Positions 8,631 to 17,754 of a stretch of 35,888 bases of DNA are shown here, piece after piece (position 1 is the first letter of the stretch; each line of letters starts with the position of its first letter). The position numbers and the translations under genes are program-made. The notes beneath the pieces are model-generated. The model did no database searches. It was not told the DNA's origin and saw nothing but the letters and a program-made list of their open reading frames with translations. Source of the DNA: Bacillus sp. (in: firmicutes) (GTDB lineage: Bacteria; Bacillota; Bacilli; Bacillales; Cytobacillaceae); contig JAPSHL010000011.1 of assembly GCA_031179905.1 (NCBI GenBank), positions 1-35,888 of the forward strand, given 5' to 3'.

Positions 8631-9506
8631 ATGCTCAATCGGTCTTTTATATTCATCTAAAGTGAAGCCTTCTCCTAATACATCATGAACAACTGTCACT
8701 GACACGAAGGCATGGGGATCGATACTAGTTATAATCGACTTTAGTCGGACAATTTCCGTTTTGGCAACAACACAGTAAAGTACTTCTTTATCTTGTTTCG
8801 TGAAGGAGCCGTGTCCTTTTAACACAGTAACGCCGCGATCCATATCTTTTAGGATTTTGTCTGCTATCTCTGGGTTTTTGTCAGAAATGATGATAGCACC
8901 CCTTGCAGCGTAGGCACCTTCCTGCATAAAATCAATCAGCCTAGTACCTACAAACACCGCGACAAGTGTATACATGGCCTCTCTGTACGTTAAATATGTC
9001 AGCAAGGACAAAGTGATAACACATGCATCGAACAGAAACATCGTTTTGCCAATACTCCAGTGAAAATATTTATTGACAAGTCTTGCAATAATATCGACCC
9101 CGCCGGTTGTTCCGCCGAAGCGGAAGATAATGCCAAGCCCGATACCGATAAAGGTTCCTGCAAACAGAGCTGCCAATGTTAAGTCCTCTTTAAGAGGAAT
9201 GTGCAGTTCGATTTGTGGGAGCTGGAAAAACCAAAAAAACACGGACACGCTTATCGTGCCAATAATGGTATAAATGAGAACATTTCGCCCGAGCAGTCTC
9301 CAACCAAGAAAAAAGAGCGGAATATTTAGTATTAGGTTTGTTATAGAAGGGTCCCAATTAAATCGTGCATATAACAGAAGTGTGATTCCCGTGAACCCTC
9401 CTTCTGCCAAGTTATTTTGCATGTTGAAGTGAACAATTCCAAAAGAAAAAATAGCCGATCCGAGCACAATGAAGAAAATATTTTTGAGCTTTAACGTCTT
9501 AAACAT
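8628..9506 (-). CDS. ypjC: YitT-family membrane protein YpjC
   Basis: A 292-residue protein with two parts: a YitT membrane domain of five to six segments (about 8-190), and a C-terminal soluble DUF2179 domain (about 215-290) containing GAIIISDKNPEIADKIL, MDRGVTVLKGHGSFT and EVLYCVVAKTEI. DUF2179 has an ACT-like/PII-like look but no known ligand. The motif FRFGGTTGGVDIIARL in the membrane part is typical of YitT. Length matches B. subtilis YpjC (about 290). It is on the minus strand, convergent to fsr and divergent from ypjD. The start ATG (complement of 9504-9506) has AAGCAGGCG about 6 bases upstream. The cellular role is unknown. Confidence 0.88.
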   Translation of the reverse strand: MFKTLKLKNIFFIVLGSAIFSFGIVHFNMQNNLAEGGFTGITLLLYARFNWDPSITNLILNIPLFFLGWRLLGRNVLIYTIIGTISVSVFFWFFQLPQIELHIPLKEDLTLAALFAGTFIGIGLGIIFRFGGTTGGVDIIARLVNKYFHWSIGKTMFLFDACVITLSLLTYLTYREAMYTLVAVFVGTRLIDFMQEGAYAARGAIIISDKNPEIADKILKDMDRGVTVLKGHGSFTKQDKEVLYCVVAKTEIVRLKSIITSIDPHAFVSVTVVHDVLGEGFTLDEYKRPIEH

Positions 9507-9578
9507 TTTTTCGCCTGCTTTCTATGTATAGCTGTCATATATAACCTTAGTATGAACCATTTATATTGGAGCCTATCC

Positions 9579-9607
9579 ATTATACCGAATAGGTGTTGTC
9601 TGAGCAA
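9579..9607 (-). promoter_or_regulatory. Possible sigma-A promoter of ypjC
   Basis: On the minus strand TTGCTC (complement of 9602-9607) is followed after 17 bases by a perfect TATAAT (complement of 9579-9584), about 73 bases before the ypjC start. The -35 match is only 3 of 6. Confidence 0.45.
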
Positions 9608-9675
9608 TCTCATCTTGCTAAGAAAAGCGGCTGAACTCCAGCGTGATTTTTCCGATAAATAATAATCAAAAACAT

Positions 9676-9704
9676 TTGTAAAAAAAGAAAATGTTAGCTA
9701 ACAT
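9676..9704 (+). promoter_or_regulatory. Possible ypjD-operon promoter overlapped by a perfect palindrome
   Basis: TTGTAA (9676-9681), a 17-base spacer and TAACAT (9699-9704) form a weak sigma-A-like promoter. A perfect 14-base palindrome, ATGTTAGCTAACAT at 9691-9704, covers the end of the spacer and the whole -10. That is the position expected of a repressor operator. A good Shine-Dalgarno (GAAGGAG, 9705-9711) follows, with only a three-codon reading frame after it (ATG at 9724). Confidence 0.4.
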
Positions 9705-9746
9705 GAAGGAGAATAGGCAGAATAATGCAGTTTTGAGGTGAAAAGG

Positions 9747-10073
9747 TTGAAAACAATACAAGAGCTTCAAAAAGAAGTGGATGATTACATTGGACAGTTT
9801 AAGGAAGGCTACTTCAGCCCGCTGGCTATGCTGGCCAGACTAACAGAGGAGCTGGGAGAACTGGCCCGTGAAATTAATCACTATTACGGCGAAAAGCCAA
9901 AAAAAGATTCGGAGAATGAAAAAGAAATTGCCGATGAACTTGGCGACATGCTCTTCGTTCTTATATGCTTAGCGAACAGTCTAAACATTGATCTTGAAGA
10001 TTCTCATAATAAAGTTATGCATAAATTTAACACAAGGGATAAGGATCGCTGGACAAGAAAGGACGAAAGCTAA
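9747..10073 (+). CDS. ypjD: MazG-like nucleotide pyrophosphohydrolase YpjD
   Basis: A 108-residue protein of the MazG superfamily, which hydrolyses nucleoside triphosphates to monophosphates with a Mg-dependent four-helix dimer. The metal-binding motif is complete: E34-E35-x-x-E38 in LTEELGELAREIN and E64-x-x-D67 in ADELGDMLF. The C terminus HKFNTRDKDRWTRKDES is nearly the same as in B. subtilis YpjD. I chose the TTG at 9747 because GAGGTG ends 6 bases before it; the in-frame GTG at 9738 lies inside that ribosome site. This is the first gene of the dapB operon. The natural nucleotide substrate is unknown; house-cleaning of non-canonical nucleotides is the usual suggestion. Confidence 0.9.
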   Translation: MKTIQELQKEVDDYIGQFKEGYFSPLAMLARLTEELGELAREINHYYGEKPKKDSENEKEIADELGDMLFVLICLANSLNIDLEDSHNKVMHKFNTRDKDRWTRKDES

Positions 10074-10161
10074 ACATAAGCAGCAGCTTTGCTTGAACTC
10101 TATAAACGTAAAAGTCACCGGCTTAATACATATGAAAGCAAAAAAAGGAGCGTAATAAACA

Positions 10162-10968
10162 GTGGAAAAAGTCAAAATTGTAATAGCAGGGCCAAGAGGA
10201 AGAATGGGAAAAGAAGCAGTTTATCTGACAGGACGCACCGACCATTTTGAACTGGTTGGCGTTTTGGATCATAAGCATGAGGGGAAAAGATTAAGCGAAC
10301 TAGAAGACTTCAACTCTCCTGCTTATGATGTCCCAATGTTCACTGATATTGAAAAATGCCTGCAGGAAGTAAAACCGGATGTGCTGATTGATTTAACTAC
10401 ACCAGAGTTCGGAATGTACCATGCAAAAACAGCACTTCAATATGGAGTAAGACCAGTTGTGGGAACAACAGGTTTTACGAATGAGAACTTAAAAGAGTTG
10501 GAAGCGCTATGCGAAGAGATGGACAGGGGCTGCATCATTGCGCCTAATTTTGCTTTAGGTGCTGTTCTTATGATGAAGTTTTCCAAACTTGCTGCCAAGT
10601 ATTTTGAAGATGTAGAAATACTGGAATTGCATCACGACCGTAAGCTGGATGCTCCGTCAGGCACTGCTGTTAAAACGGCTGAACTGATTGCTGAAGTAAG
10701 AAAATCGAAGAAACAGGGACATCCGGAAGAAAAGGAAACAATCGCGGGTGCAAGAGGTGCAGACTTTGACGGGATGAGAATTCACTCCATCAGGCTGCCG
10801 GGTTTGATTGCTCATCAGCAAGTAATGTTCGGAGCAGAAGGCGAGACACTGACTCTAAAGCATGATTCCTACAACCGTACGTCCTTTATGTCAGGTGTAA
10901 GGTTTGCTGTTGATGAAGTATTAAAGGCAAATGTTTTAATATATGGACTTGAAAATATAATGGAGTAG
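10162..10968 (+). CDS. dapB: 4-hydroxy-tetrahydrodipicolinate reductase
   Basis: DapB reduces hydroxy-tetrahydrodipicolinate in the lysine/diaminopimelate pathway, which also feeds dipicolinate in spores and the cell-wall peptide. The 268-residue protein has an N-terminal Rossmann motif GPRGRMG (residues 10-16) and the catalytic region ELHHDRKLDAPSGTA (155-169), with the His pair at 157-158 and Lys161. GTTGF at 101-105 is also conserved. The start is GTG at 10162, with AAAGGAG 11 bases upstream. It follows ypjD by 88 bases and precedes mgsA by 11, all on one strand. Confidence 0.97.
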   Translation: MEKVKIVIAGPRGRMGKEAVYLTGRTDHFELVGVLDHKHEGKRLSELEDFNSPAYDVPMFTDIEKCLQEVKPDVLIDLTTPEFGMYHAKTALQYGVRPVVGTTGFTNENLKELEALCEEMDRGCIIAPNFALGAVLMMKFSKLAAKYFEDVEILELHHDRKLDAPSGTAVKTAELIAEVRKSKKQGHPEEKETIAGARGADFDGMRIHSIRLPGLIAHQQVMFGAEGETLTLKHDSYNRTSFMSGVRFAVDEVLKANVLIYGLENIME

Positions 10969-10979
10969 AGGTGTAATTA

Positions 10980-11402
10980 ATGAATATCGCATTAATAGCT
11001 CATGATAAGAAGAAAGATGATATGATTCGCTTTGTTGTAGCTTACAAAAAGATTTTTGAAAAGCATTCCCTGTTCGCAACAGGCACTACTGGTTCAAAGA
11101 TACAAGAAGCAACGGGCTTGGAAGTACATCGTTTTTGTTCAGGGCCATTAGGAGGAGACCAGGAAATCGGAGCGTATATTGCTAACAATAAGATGGATAT
11201 GGTTTTTTTCTTCCGCGATCCATTGACTGCACAGCCCCATGAGCCTGATGTAACGGCTCTTCTTCGTCTTTGTGATGTTTATTCAGTTCCCTTGGCAACA
11301 AATATGGGAACAGGAGAAGTGCTGATCAGGGGCTTGGAGCAAGGGGATATAGATTGGAGAAATATTGTACATGGAAATACAGACAAAATTACAGACGTTT
11401 AA
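10980..11402 (+). CDS. mgsA: Methylglyoxal synthase
   Basis: MgsA converts dihydroxyacetone phosphate to methylglyoxal and phosphate, a bypass that releases phosphate when sugar phosphates build up. The 140-residue protein has all key residues: GTTG (35-38) for phosphate binding, GPLGGDQ with catalytic D60, and QPHEPD with H87 and D90. The ATG follows AGAGGTG by 6 bases. The 3' end overlaps the start of bshB1 by 32 bases, so the two are probably translationally coupled. Its neighbours make bacillithiol, the thiol used to detoxify methylglyoxal in bacilli. Confidence 0.97.
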   Translation: MNIALIAHDKKKDDMIRFVVAYKKIFEKHSLFATGTTGSKIQEATGLEVHRFCSGPLGGDQEIGAYIANNKMDMVFFFRDPLTAQPHEPDVTALLRLCDVYSVPLATNMGTGEVLIRGLEQGDIDWRNIVHGNTDKITDV

Positions 11403-12111
11403 TACGGAAGAAATTGATATATTGGCAATCGGCGCCCATGCTGACGATGTTGAAATCGGCATGGGGGCAACCATTGCCAAATTTGCTGCAATGGGCAAAA
11501 AAATTGTCATATGTGATTTAACCAGAAGTGAATTATCATCAAACGGCACGGTTGAAACCAGAAAGGCAGAAGCTTTGGCTGCGGGAAAGGCTCTTGGCAT
11601 ACATGCCCGTTTTACTCTTCCTATAAAGGACAGAGGTCTTTGGAATGTGGAGGAGAACATTCAAGCAATAGTCGAGGTAATCAGGATTGTAAAGCCGAAA
11701 ATCGTTTTTGCTCCATACTGGGAGGATAGACATCCTGATCATGGCAATTGTTCGAAGTTAGTCGAAGAGGCTGTGTTTTCTGCGGGTATCCGCAATTACA
11801 AAGTAATTGATACAGAACCCCATCATGCAGACCGTCTATATTTTTATATGATTAACGGTTTTCATAAACCAGATTTTGTTATTGACGTTAGTGAATATAT
11901 GGAGATAAAAAAACAAAGCTTGAACTGCTATGCGAGTCAATTTACAAAATCAGCAGGAAGTGTGGATACGCCTCTTGTCAACGGCTATATAGAAAGTGTA
12001 GAAGCAAGAGAGCGCCTTTTCGGGAAAGAAGTCGGGCTTACGTTTGCTGAAGGGTTCAAGACGAAAAAGCCTGTTTTAATACATAATGATTTGTTGGGTG
12101 GTACGGTATGA
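11371..12111 (+). CDS. bshB1: Bacillithiol biosynthesis deacetylase BshB1
   Basis: A 246-residue zinc-dependent deacetylase of the PIG-L/LmbE family. It removes the acetyl group from GlcNAc-malate, the second step of bacillithiol synthesis. The zinc motif AHADDVE is at residues 22-28 and the second metal motif HPDH at 121-124. I prefer the ATG at 11371 (GGAGA about 10 bases upstream) over a TTG at 11365. Either start lies inside the end of mgsA and makes the protein about ten residues longer at the N terminus than B. subtilis BshB1. The stop overlaps the bshA start (ATGA). Confidence 0.94.
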   Translation: MEIQTKLQTFNTEEIDILAIGAHADDVEIGMGATIAKFAAMGKKIVICDLTRSELSSNGTVETRKAEALAAGKALGIHARFTLPIKDRGLWNVEENIQAIVEVIRIVKPKIVFAPYWEDRHPDHGNCSKLVEEAVFSAGIRNYKVIDTEPHHADRLYFYMINGFHKPDFVIDVSEYMEIKKQSLNCYASQFTKSAGSVDTPLVNGYIESVEARERLFGKEVGLTFAEGFKTKKPVLIHNDLLGGTV

Positions 12112-13250
12112 AAAAGCTGAAAATAGGAATAACATGTTACCCGACTGTAGGGGGATCAGGTGTCATCGCCACAGAGCTCGGAAAGATGCTTGCAGAAAAA
12201 GGACATGAAATACATTTTATTTCATCGAGCATGCCATTCCGTTTAAATAAGATGTACCATAATATATTTTTTCATCAAGTAGAAGTCAGTCAATATTCTG
12301 TTTTTCAATATCCTCCATACGATATTGCCTTAAGCAGTAAGATGGCGGAAGTGATAAACCGGGAGGAGCTTGACCTTCTTCATGTTCACTATGCAATTCC
12401 TCACGCGGTATGCGCCATTTTGGCAAAACAAATGAGTGGAAGAGATATTAAAATTGTTACAACACTGCATGGAACAGATATCACTGTTTTAGGCTATGAT
12501 TCTTCTTTGGCTGACAGCATTCGCTTTGGTATTGAAAAGTCAGATGTCGTAACAGCAGTGTCTGAATCCCTCGTGAAACAAACTTATGACTTGATTGGGC
12601 CTGAAAAGGATATTAAAACAGTTTATAATTTCATTGATGAGCGTGTGTACCGCAAGATTGATTCTTCTCATCTGAAGAAGGAATTTGCCATCAGTTCAGA
12701 TGATAAGGTTGTTATCCATGTCTCGAATTTCCGGACTGTGAAAAGGGTGACCGATGTTGTGAAAGCCTTTAAAGGCATTTCAGACAAAATGCCTGCGACA
12801 TTGCTGTTAGTTGGAGATGGCCCCGAAATGGCTAAGGTATGCAAGCTTGTTGACGAACTTGACATAAAAGCTAAAGTCCGCTTTTTAGGAAAACAGGAAA
12901 ATTTAGAAGAGCTGTACAGCATCAGTGATTTAATGTTGCTGCTTTCTGAAAAAGAAAGTTTTGGCTTAGTTGCTCTTGAAGCGATGGCTTGTGGTGTACC
13001 GTGCGTCGGCACAAATATCGGCGGCATACCTGAGGTAATAGTGGATGGTGAGACTGGGATTATATGCGAACTTGGCAACATTGAAGAAATTGCAGAGAAG
13101 TCAGTTGCCCTTCTTCTAGATGAGAAGAAGCATCAACAGTTTGCAGCCAATTCTGCAGCAAGAGTCATGGATCATTTTCGTGGAGAAACAATTGTCAGCC
13201 AGTATGAGAAAATCTATGAAGAATTAATCCTTGCTGGGGAATATATATGA
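12108..13250 (+). CDS. bshA: Bacillithiol biosynthesis glycosyltransferase BshA
   Basis: BshA joins UDP-GlcNAc to L-malate, the first bacillithiol step. The 380-residue protein is a retaining GT-B fold enzyme of family GT4. The N-terminal glycine loop is [19 protein letters not shown] (about 6-24), HVHYAIPHA is near residue 86, and the sugar-nucleotide site [18 protein letters not shown] is at about 281-298, followed by GGIPEVI. The ATG overlaps the bshB1 stop by four bases, and its own stop overlaps cca the same way, so translation is chained. The third pathway gene, bshC, is not in the window, as is normal. Confidence 0.96.
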   Translation: MKKLKIGITCYPTVGGSGVIATELGKMLAEKGHEIHFISSSMPFRLNKMYHNIFFHQVEVSQYSVFQYPPYDIALSSKMAEVINREELDLLHVHYAIPHAVCAILAKQMSGRDIKIVTTLHGTDITVLGYDSSLADSIRFGIEKSDVVTAVSESLVKQTYDLIGPEKDIKTVYNFIDERVYRKIDSSHLKKEFAISSDDKVVIHVSNFRTVKRVTDVVKAFKGISDKMPATLLLVGDGPEMAKVCKLVDELDIKAKVRFLGKQENLEELYSISDLMLLLSEKESFGLVALEAMACGVPCVGTNIGGIPEVIVDGETGIICELGNIEEIAEKSVALLLDEKKHQQFAANSAARVMDHFRGETIVSQYEKIYEELILAGEYI

Positions 13251-14431
13251 AACAGCCGTTTGCATCGGCAATCCCGATAATTGAAGAAATTGAAAAGGCT
13301 GGCTTTACTGCCTATTTCGTCGGAGGAGCTGTAAGGGACCACTTGCTGAAAAAACCGATTCATGATATTGATATTGCGACATCGGCAACACCAGTTGAAG
13401 TAAAGGCTATCTTTAAATCAACGGTTGATATCGGCATTGAACATGGGACCGTTATGGTCCTTTATAATAATGAAACTTTTGAAGTAACGACATTTCGGAC
13501 AGAAAGTGAATATGAAGACTTCAGAAGACCAAAAGATGTAGCATTTGTTCGCAATCTCAGAGATGATTTGCAAAGAAGAGATTTTACGATGAACAGTTTG
13601 GCGATGGATAAGCACGGCAATATCATTGATTATTTCGATGGAAAAACCGACTTGGCCAACAAGCGAATCGTAACGGTAGGATCTGCACATGACCGGTTCG
13701 CAGAAGACGCGCTGCGCATGATGCGTGCGGTTCGGTTTGTCAGTACTCTCGATTTTCAGTTAGAGAAGCTAACCCTTTCGTCTGTAGAGGCTAACAGGCA
13801 TCTGCTTGAAAAGATTGCGGTTGAAAGAGTTACAGCTGAGTTTGAAAAGTTATTGCTTGGTCAAGCAAGGACCAAAGCGATTGATCTTATGGTGCAAACA
13901 AAAATCTATGAGCATCTACCAATGCTAAGACCACATAAGAATGGTTTGATCCTGCTTTCTACCCTTTCTTGCCGGGATTTGGACATAAGTGAAATGTGGT
14001 CTTTACTTTTGATATCTTGTCAAATACCACATCAGGATGCAGATCAATTCCTTCGCAAATGGAAGCTGCCAGTCAAACGCATAAAAACAGTTCAAAGTAT
14101 CATGAAAAGTGTGTCAGAAAGACAAAAGAAACAGCACTGGTCCAGTATGGATCTCTATAACTATGGCTTAAATATTGCAGAAAGTGGAGAAAAGGTGTTC
14201 AGTATACTTGCCGGAAATAGCGCAGACGTAAAAAGCGTAAGGGATGCTTATGGCAAGCTGCCGATTAAAAGCAGGGAAGAACTGCAAATTGACGGCCGAG
14301 ACGTTTTAGAATGGAGCGGAAGACCACCGGGACCTTGGATGAAAGAAGCGATTGCCAATATTGAGACCGCGGTTGTGGAGAATAGGCTGGCTAACGAGAA
14401 AGAGGCAATAAAGGAGTGGCTTAAGCAGTGA
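13247..14431 (+). CDS. cca: CCA-adding tRNA nucleotidyltransferase
   Basis: This enzyme builds or repairs the 3' CCA end of tRNAs. The 394-residue protein is a class II nucleotidyltransferase with [11 protein letters not shown] (24-34) and the metal-binding DID pair (residues 40-42). It also has the [10 protein letters not shown] motif near 106, and [13 protein letters not shown] for base selection near 153. Length is close to the B. subtilis enzyme (397). The ATG overlaps the bshA stop, and the stop overlaps the GTG of birA, placing this gene in the middle of the coupled chain. Confidence 0.97.
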   Translation: MKQPFASAIPIIEEIEKAGFTAYFVGGAVRDHLLKKPIHDIDIATSATPVEVKAIFKSTVDIGIEHGTVMVLYNNETFEVTTFRTESEYEDFRRPKDVAFVRNLRDDLQRRDFTMNSLAMDKHGNIIDYFDGKTDLANKRIVTVGSAHDRFAEDALRMMRAVRFVSTLDFQLEKLTLSSVEANRHLLEKIAVERVTAEFEKLLLGQARTKAIDLMVQTKIYEHLPMLRPHKNGLILLSTLSCRDLDISEMWSLLLISCQIPHQDADQFLRKWKLPVKRIKTVQSIMKSVSERQKKQHWSSMDLYNYGLNIAESGEKVFSILAGNSADVKSVRDAYGKLPIKSREELQIDGRDVLEWSGRPPGPWMKEAIANIETAVVENRLANEKEAIKEWLKQ

Positions 14432-15411
14432 GAAATGATTTAAGAACAAAGCTCTTGCAGGCCTTTGCAGATAAGCCTGATGAATATTTGTCAGGTCAAG
14501 AGCTTGCTGAAGTCCTAGGTTGTTCACGAACGGCTATTTGGAAGCATATTGAAGAGCTCCGTAAAGACGGCTTTGTGCTGGAAGCTATTCGTAAAAAAGG
14601 CTATCGGATTTTAGAAGTGCCACATAAAATGATGCCAGATGAAATCATGTATGGATTAGAAACTATCCATTTTGGAAGAAACATTCATTATGAGGAAACA
14701 GTCGATTCAACTCAAAGGATTGCCCAAAGGCTCGCATATGATGGGGCTCAAGAAGGGACGATTGTCATTGCTGAAGAGCAGCTAGGCGGCAGAGGACGAT
14801 TTGAACGGGCATGGCATTCGCCAAAATACAAAGGAATCTGGATGAGCATTATCCTAAGACCGAAAGTCCCGATCATGCAGACACCGCAGCTGACATTGTT
14901 AATGGCTGTTGCTGCAGTGAAGGGAATTGAACAGGCAACTGGCTTTGAGCCTGGGATAAAATGGCCGAACGATTTGCTTATTAACGGAAAAAAGGTGAGC
15001 GGAATATTGACAGAGTTACAGGCTGACAGTGACCGTATCCACTCTTTAATCATCGGAATAGGAATTAACGTTAATCTGGAGCCTTCAGATTATCCTGCTG
15101 AGCTTCTAGATACTGCAACATCCTTGTTTATCGAAACAGGGAAGGAATGGGATAGGGCCACAATTGTACAAAGTATATTACTGGAACTCGAAAAGTTATA
15201 TGCCATATACTTGGAAAACGGATTTTATCCCATTAAGCTCTTATGGGAAAGCTATGCGGTCAGTATCGGAAAAAGAGTGAAGGCAACAACATTAAACGGC
15301 ACTCTGGTAGGTATCGCCAAAGGGATAACCGAACAAGGAGTTCTGCTCCTTGAAGATGATGAAGGCGAAATTCATACAATTTATTCAGCCGACATCTTGA
15401 TTGAATCATAA
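14428..15411 (+). CDS. birA: Biotin-protein ligase and biotin operon repressor BirA
   Basis: BirA attaches biotin to carboxylase carrier proteins and, charged with biotinyl-AMP, represses biotin genes. The 327-residue protein has an N-terminal winged helix (about 3-60, SGQELAEVLGCSRTAIWKHIEEL), so it is the bifunctional group II type. The central ligase domain has GRGRFERAW at 121-129 and KWPNDLLINGKKVSGIL near 180, and a small C-terminal beta domain follows. The GTG at 14428 overlaps the cca stop and has AAGGAG 11 bases upstream. It is the last gene of this operon; the pan promoter begins about 30 bases after its stop. Confidence 0.96.
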   Translation: MRNDLRTKLLQAFADKPDEYLSGQELAEVLGCSRTAIWKHIEELRKDGFVLEAIRKKGYRILEVPHKMMPDEIMYGLETIHFGRNIHYEETVDSTQRIAQRLAYDGAQEGTIVIAEEQLGGRGRFERAWHSPKYKGIWMSIILRPKVPIMQTPQLTLLMAVAAVKGIEQATGFEPGIKWPNDLLINGKKVSGILTELQADSDRIHSLIIGIGINVNLEPSDYPAELLDTATSLFIETGKEWDRATIVQSILLELEKLYAIYLENGFYPIKLLWESYAVSIGKRVKATTLNGTLVGIAKGITEQGVLLLEDDEGEIHTIYSADILIES

Positions 15412-15441
15412 AATTATTTGTAGTAAGACATACAGAGAGTC

Positions 15442-15450
15442 TGCTATAAT
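15442..15450 (+). promoter_or_regulatory. Extended -10 promoter of the pan operon
   Basis: TGCTATAAT is a perfect extended -10 (TGnTATAAT). No good -35 is seen 16-18 bases upstream, which is common for extended -10 promoters. Transcription would start near 15457, leaving a leader of about 200 bases before panB. Confidence 0.6.
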
Positions 15451-15456
15451 TCTATT

Positions 15457-15652
15457 GCTGGGCGGTATCAATTTGAACTGCACCTTTAAAGGATAGAAAC
15501 TGTTGTGCATTTTAATCATGTATCTGCCTAGATCCAACAAATAGGACAAGGACAGAGGGATAAGAAAAACAAACTAGTAAACGTATCCTTCTATATTTGT
15601 ATAGAGGGATTTTTTGCTTTTTTTTATGATCCCCCTCTCCTAAAAAAGGAGG
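15457..15652 (+). ncRNA. Structured panB leader, candidate pan RNA motif
   Basis: The leader has an 8-bp closing stem (15458-15465 with 15524-15531, two G-U pairs) around an inner stem TGCAC/GTGCA (15479-15483 with 15505-15509). A possible antiterminator follows (15554-15562 with 15584-15592, one G-U) that would use the left arm of the terminator at 15585-15610. A last small hairpin hides the panB ribosome site. A conserved orphan RNA called the pan motif is known upstream of panB operons in Firmicutes, including B. subtilis; that this leader belongs to it is inferred from position and shape, not shown. Confidence 0.55.
15585..15625 (+). terminator. Leader terminator (attenuator) upstream of panB
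   Basis: An 11-bp stem with one G-U, 15585-15595 against 15600-15610, has a TTTG loop and runs into two T tracts (15611-15615 and 15618-15625). It stands about 130 bases downstream of the pan promoter and 35 bases before panB. It could therefore act as an attenuator, though it could also terminate read-through from birA. Confidence 0.75.
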
Positions 15653-15659
15653 AAAAAAT

Positions 15660-16493
15660 TTGAAGACAACAAGTGATTTAATCAAAATGAAAAAAAAGGA
15701 AAAAATAAGCATGGTAACTGCATATGATTTTCCATCTGCTAAACAGGCAGAGCAGGCAGGTGCAGACATGCTCCTTGTCGGTGATTCTGTCGGCATGGTA
15801 GTGCTCGGATATGAATCTACCGTTTCTGTCACAATGGAAGATATGATTCATCATGGAAAAGCGGTCAGACGCGGGGCAAAAAATAGTTTCATCGTAATAG
15901 ATATGCCCTTCATGAGCTATCATTTGTCAGATAGAGACACATTAATTAATGCTGCAAGACTTATTCAAGAAACAGGGGCAAATGCAGTCAAGGTCGAAGG
16001 AGCAAATGATGTCATCGACAAAATACGTTTACTCACAAACGCTGGCATTCCAGTTATGGCCCATCTTGGCTTGACGCCTCAGTCTGTCGGTGTATTAGGC
16101 GGTTACAAAGTGCAAGGAAAAAGCAGGGAAGACGCTTTAGAACTGCTGGAAAATGTAAAGAAATGTGAAGAGGCAGGAGCATTCTCGGTTGTCCTTGAAT
16201 GTATCCCGATGCAGCTTGCAAGTGAAGCTGCACGTAGGATTACAATTCCTGCTATTGGCATCGGTGCTGGGGCGGACACAGACGGTCAAGTTCTCGTTTA
16301 TCATGACATGCTCTCATATGGTGTCGACAGGGTTGCAAAATTCGTTAAGCAATATACAAATATAGATGAGCCGATTATACAGGCATTAAAAAATTATGTG
16401 CAAGAAGTCAAAGCTTGCGCTTTTCCAGAAGCAAAGCACAGCTATACGATGAATGAAGGCATGTTGGAAGGCCTGTATGGAGGACAAAGATGA
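15660..16493 (+). CDS. panB: 3-methyl-2-oxobutanoate hydroxymethyltransferase
   Basis: PanB adds a hydroxymethyl group from methylene-tetrahydrofolate to ketoisovalerate, the first pantothenate step. The 277-residue TIM-barrel protein shows the family hallmarks: [20 protein letters not shown] near residue 22, [28 protein letters not shown] near residue 109, and [10 protein letters not shown]. It has the normal length. The start is TTG at 15660, with AAAGGAGG 7 bases upstream. That ribosome site can pair with CTCCT at 15637-15641, so translation may be controlled. The stop overlaps the panC start. Confidence 0.96.
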   Translation: MKTTSDLIKMKKKEKISMVTAYDFPSAKQAEQAGADMLLVGDSVGMVVLGYESTVSVTMEDMIHHGKAVRRGAKNSFIVIDMPFMSYHLSDRDTLINAARLIQETGANAVKVEGANDVIDKIRLLTNAGIPVMAHLGLTPQSVGVLGGYKVQGKSREDALELLENVKKCEEAGAFSVVLECIPMQLASEAARRITIPAIGIGAGADTDGQVLVYHDMLSYGVDRVAKFVKQYTNIDEPIIQALKNYVQEVKACAFPEAKHSYTMNEGMLEGLYGGQR

Positions 16494-17335
16494 AGGTAAT
16501 AACAACGAAGACAGAACTGCAAGAAATGATACTTCAACAAAAGAAACAGCGTAAAACAATCGGATTCGTACCGACGATGGGCTACTTGCATGAAGGTCAT
16601 CGGGCACTGCTTAAAGAAGCAAGAGACCAAAATGAGATTGTTATTTTGAGTGTGTTTGTTAATCCACTTCAATTCGGTCCGAATGAAGATTTGGAATCTT
16701 ATCCAAGAGATATTGAACATGATAAGCAAACAGCAATAGAAGAAGAGGTTGATTATTTATTTCTTCCATCTTCAGAAGAGATGTATCCATCCGCACCTTC
16801 TGTTACTGTCAAGGTTCAAAAAAGGGCAGATGTTTTATGCGGGCGCTCCCGCCCAGGGCATTTTGATGGAGTTGCGACAGTTTTAACAAAGCTTTTTCAT
16901 TTAATTCAGCCTGATAATGTCTATTTTGGCAAAAAGGATGCACAGCAAGTCGCTGTCGTTGCCGGGTTGATAGAAGATTTTCATTTCCCTATTAAGCTTA
17001 ATGCTGTGCAAACCGTCAGGGAGGAGGATGGACTGGCGAAAAGCTCAAGGAATGTAAAGTTGTCTCCTCAAGAGAGAAAAGAAGCAGGTGTCCTTTATCA
17101 AACGCTTTCTATAGCAAGAGAAGAACTGATTAAGGGTAACCATGATCTTAAGGAGTTAAAAAGGCAGCTGAAGGACCGCATTGAAACCAACACAAGTGGG
17201 AAAGTTGATTACTTGGAAATCTTGACATATCCTGAACTTGAAGAACCATCTGTCTGGGAAGGGACATTCATCATAGCTGGGGCTGTCTGTTTCCTAAGTG
17301 CCAGATTAATAGATAATATCATCTTTGAATTATAA
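16490..17335 (+). CDS. panC: Pantothenate synthetase
   Basis: PanC condenses pantoate with beta-alanine using ATP. The 281-residue protein is of the nucleotidyltransferase/class I synthetase fold. [10 protein letters not shown] (residues 28-37) is the HIGH-type ATP motif, [16 protein letters not shown] binds pantoate, and [12 protein letters not shown] is the KMSKS-like loop. The ATG overlaps the panB stop (ATGA) and has GGAGG 7 bases upstream. panD follows after 31 bases. Confidence 0.97.
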   Translation: MKVITTKTELQEMILQQKKQRKTIGFVPTMGYLHEGHRALLKEARDQNEIVILSVFVNPLQFGPNEDLESYPRDIEHDKQTAIEEEVDYLFLPSSEEMYPSAPSVTVKVQKRADVLCGRSRPGHFDGVATVLTKLFHLIQPDNVYFGKKDAQQVAVVAGLIEDFHFPIKLNAVQTVREEDGLAKSSRNVKLSPQERKEAGVLYQTLSIAREELIKGNHDLKELKRQLKDRIETNTSGKVDYLEILTYPELEEPSVWEGTFIIAGAVCFLSARLIDNIIFEL

Positions 17336-17366
17336 TGCGATTTTTTAGTCGAGAAGGAGCGGACAT

Positions 17367-17750
17367 ATGTTTCGGACTATGATGAATGGAAAAATCCATA
17401 GAGCGACTGTAACAGAAGCCAACTTGAACTATGTTGGTAGCATCACAATTGATGAGGACATCTTAGACGCCGTCGGCATGCTCGCAAACGAAAAGGTGCA
17501 GATTGTCAATAATAATAATGGGGCCCGTCTGGAAACATATATCATTCCTGGATCTAGAGGAAGTGGAACCATCTGTCTTAACGGGGCGGCAGCAAGATTG
17601 GTGCAAGTAGGAGATACTGTGATTATTATTTCGTATGCAGTGATGACCAATGAACAAGCTCACAGCCATAAGCCGAAGGTTGCGATTATGGGGGAGAACA
17701 ACCGGATTGTTGAATTGTTGAGACAAGAGCCGGAAAAGACAATTATTTAA
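17367..17750 (+). CDS. panD: Aspartate 1-decarboxylase
   Basis: PanD makes beta-alanine from aspartate for pantothenate. The 127-residue pro-enzyme has the self-cleavage site Gly24-Ser25 inside YVGSITID. Cleavage there turns Ser25 into the catalytic pyruvoyl group. [12 protein letters not shown] and the IISYA segment further on are conserved. The ATG has GAAGGAG about 8 bases upstream. It is the last gene of panBCD and is followed by a long hairpin terminator. Confidence 0.97.
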   Translation: MFRTMMNGKIHRATVTEANLNYVGSITIDEDILDAVGMLANEKVQIVNNNNGARLETYIIPGSRGSGTICLNGAAARLVQVGDTVIIISYAVMTNEQAHSHKPKVAIMGENNRIVELLRQEPEKTII

Positions 17751-17754
17751 ACTT

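Noticed and set aside
15412..15660. T-box or other amino-acid leader before panB
   Set aside because: No T-box sequence (AGGGTGG-type) is present; the gene function and shape fit a pan leader better.
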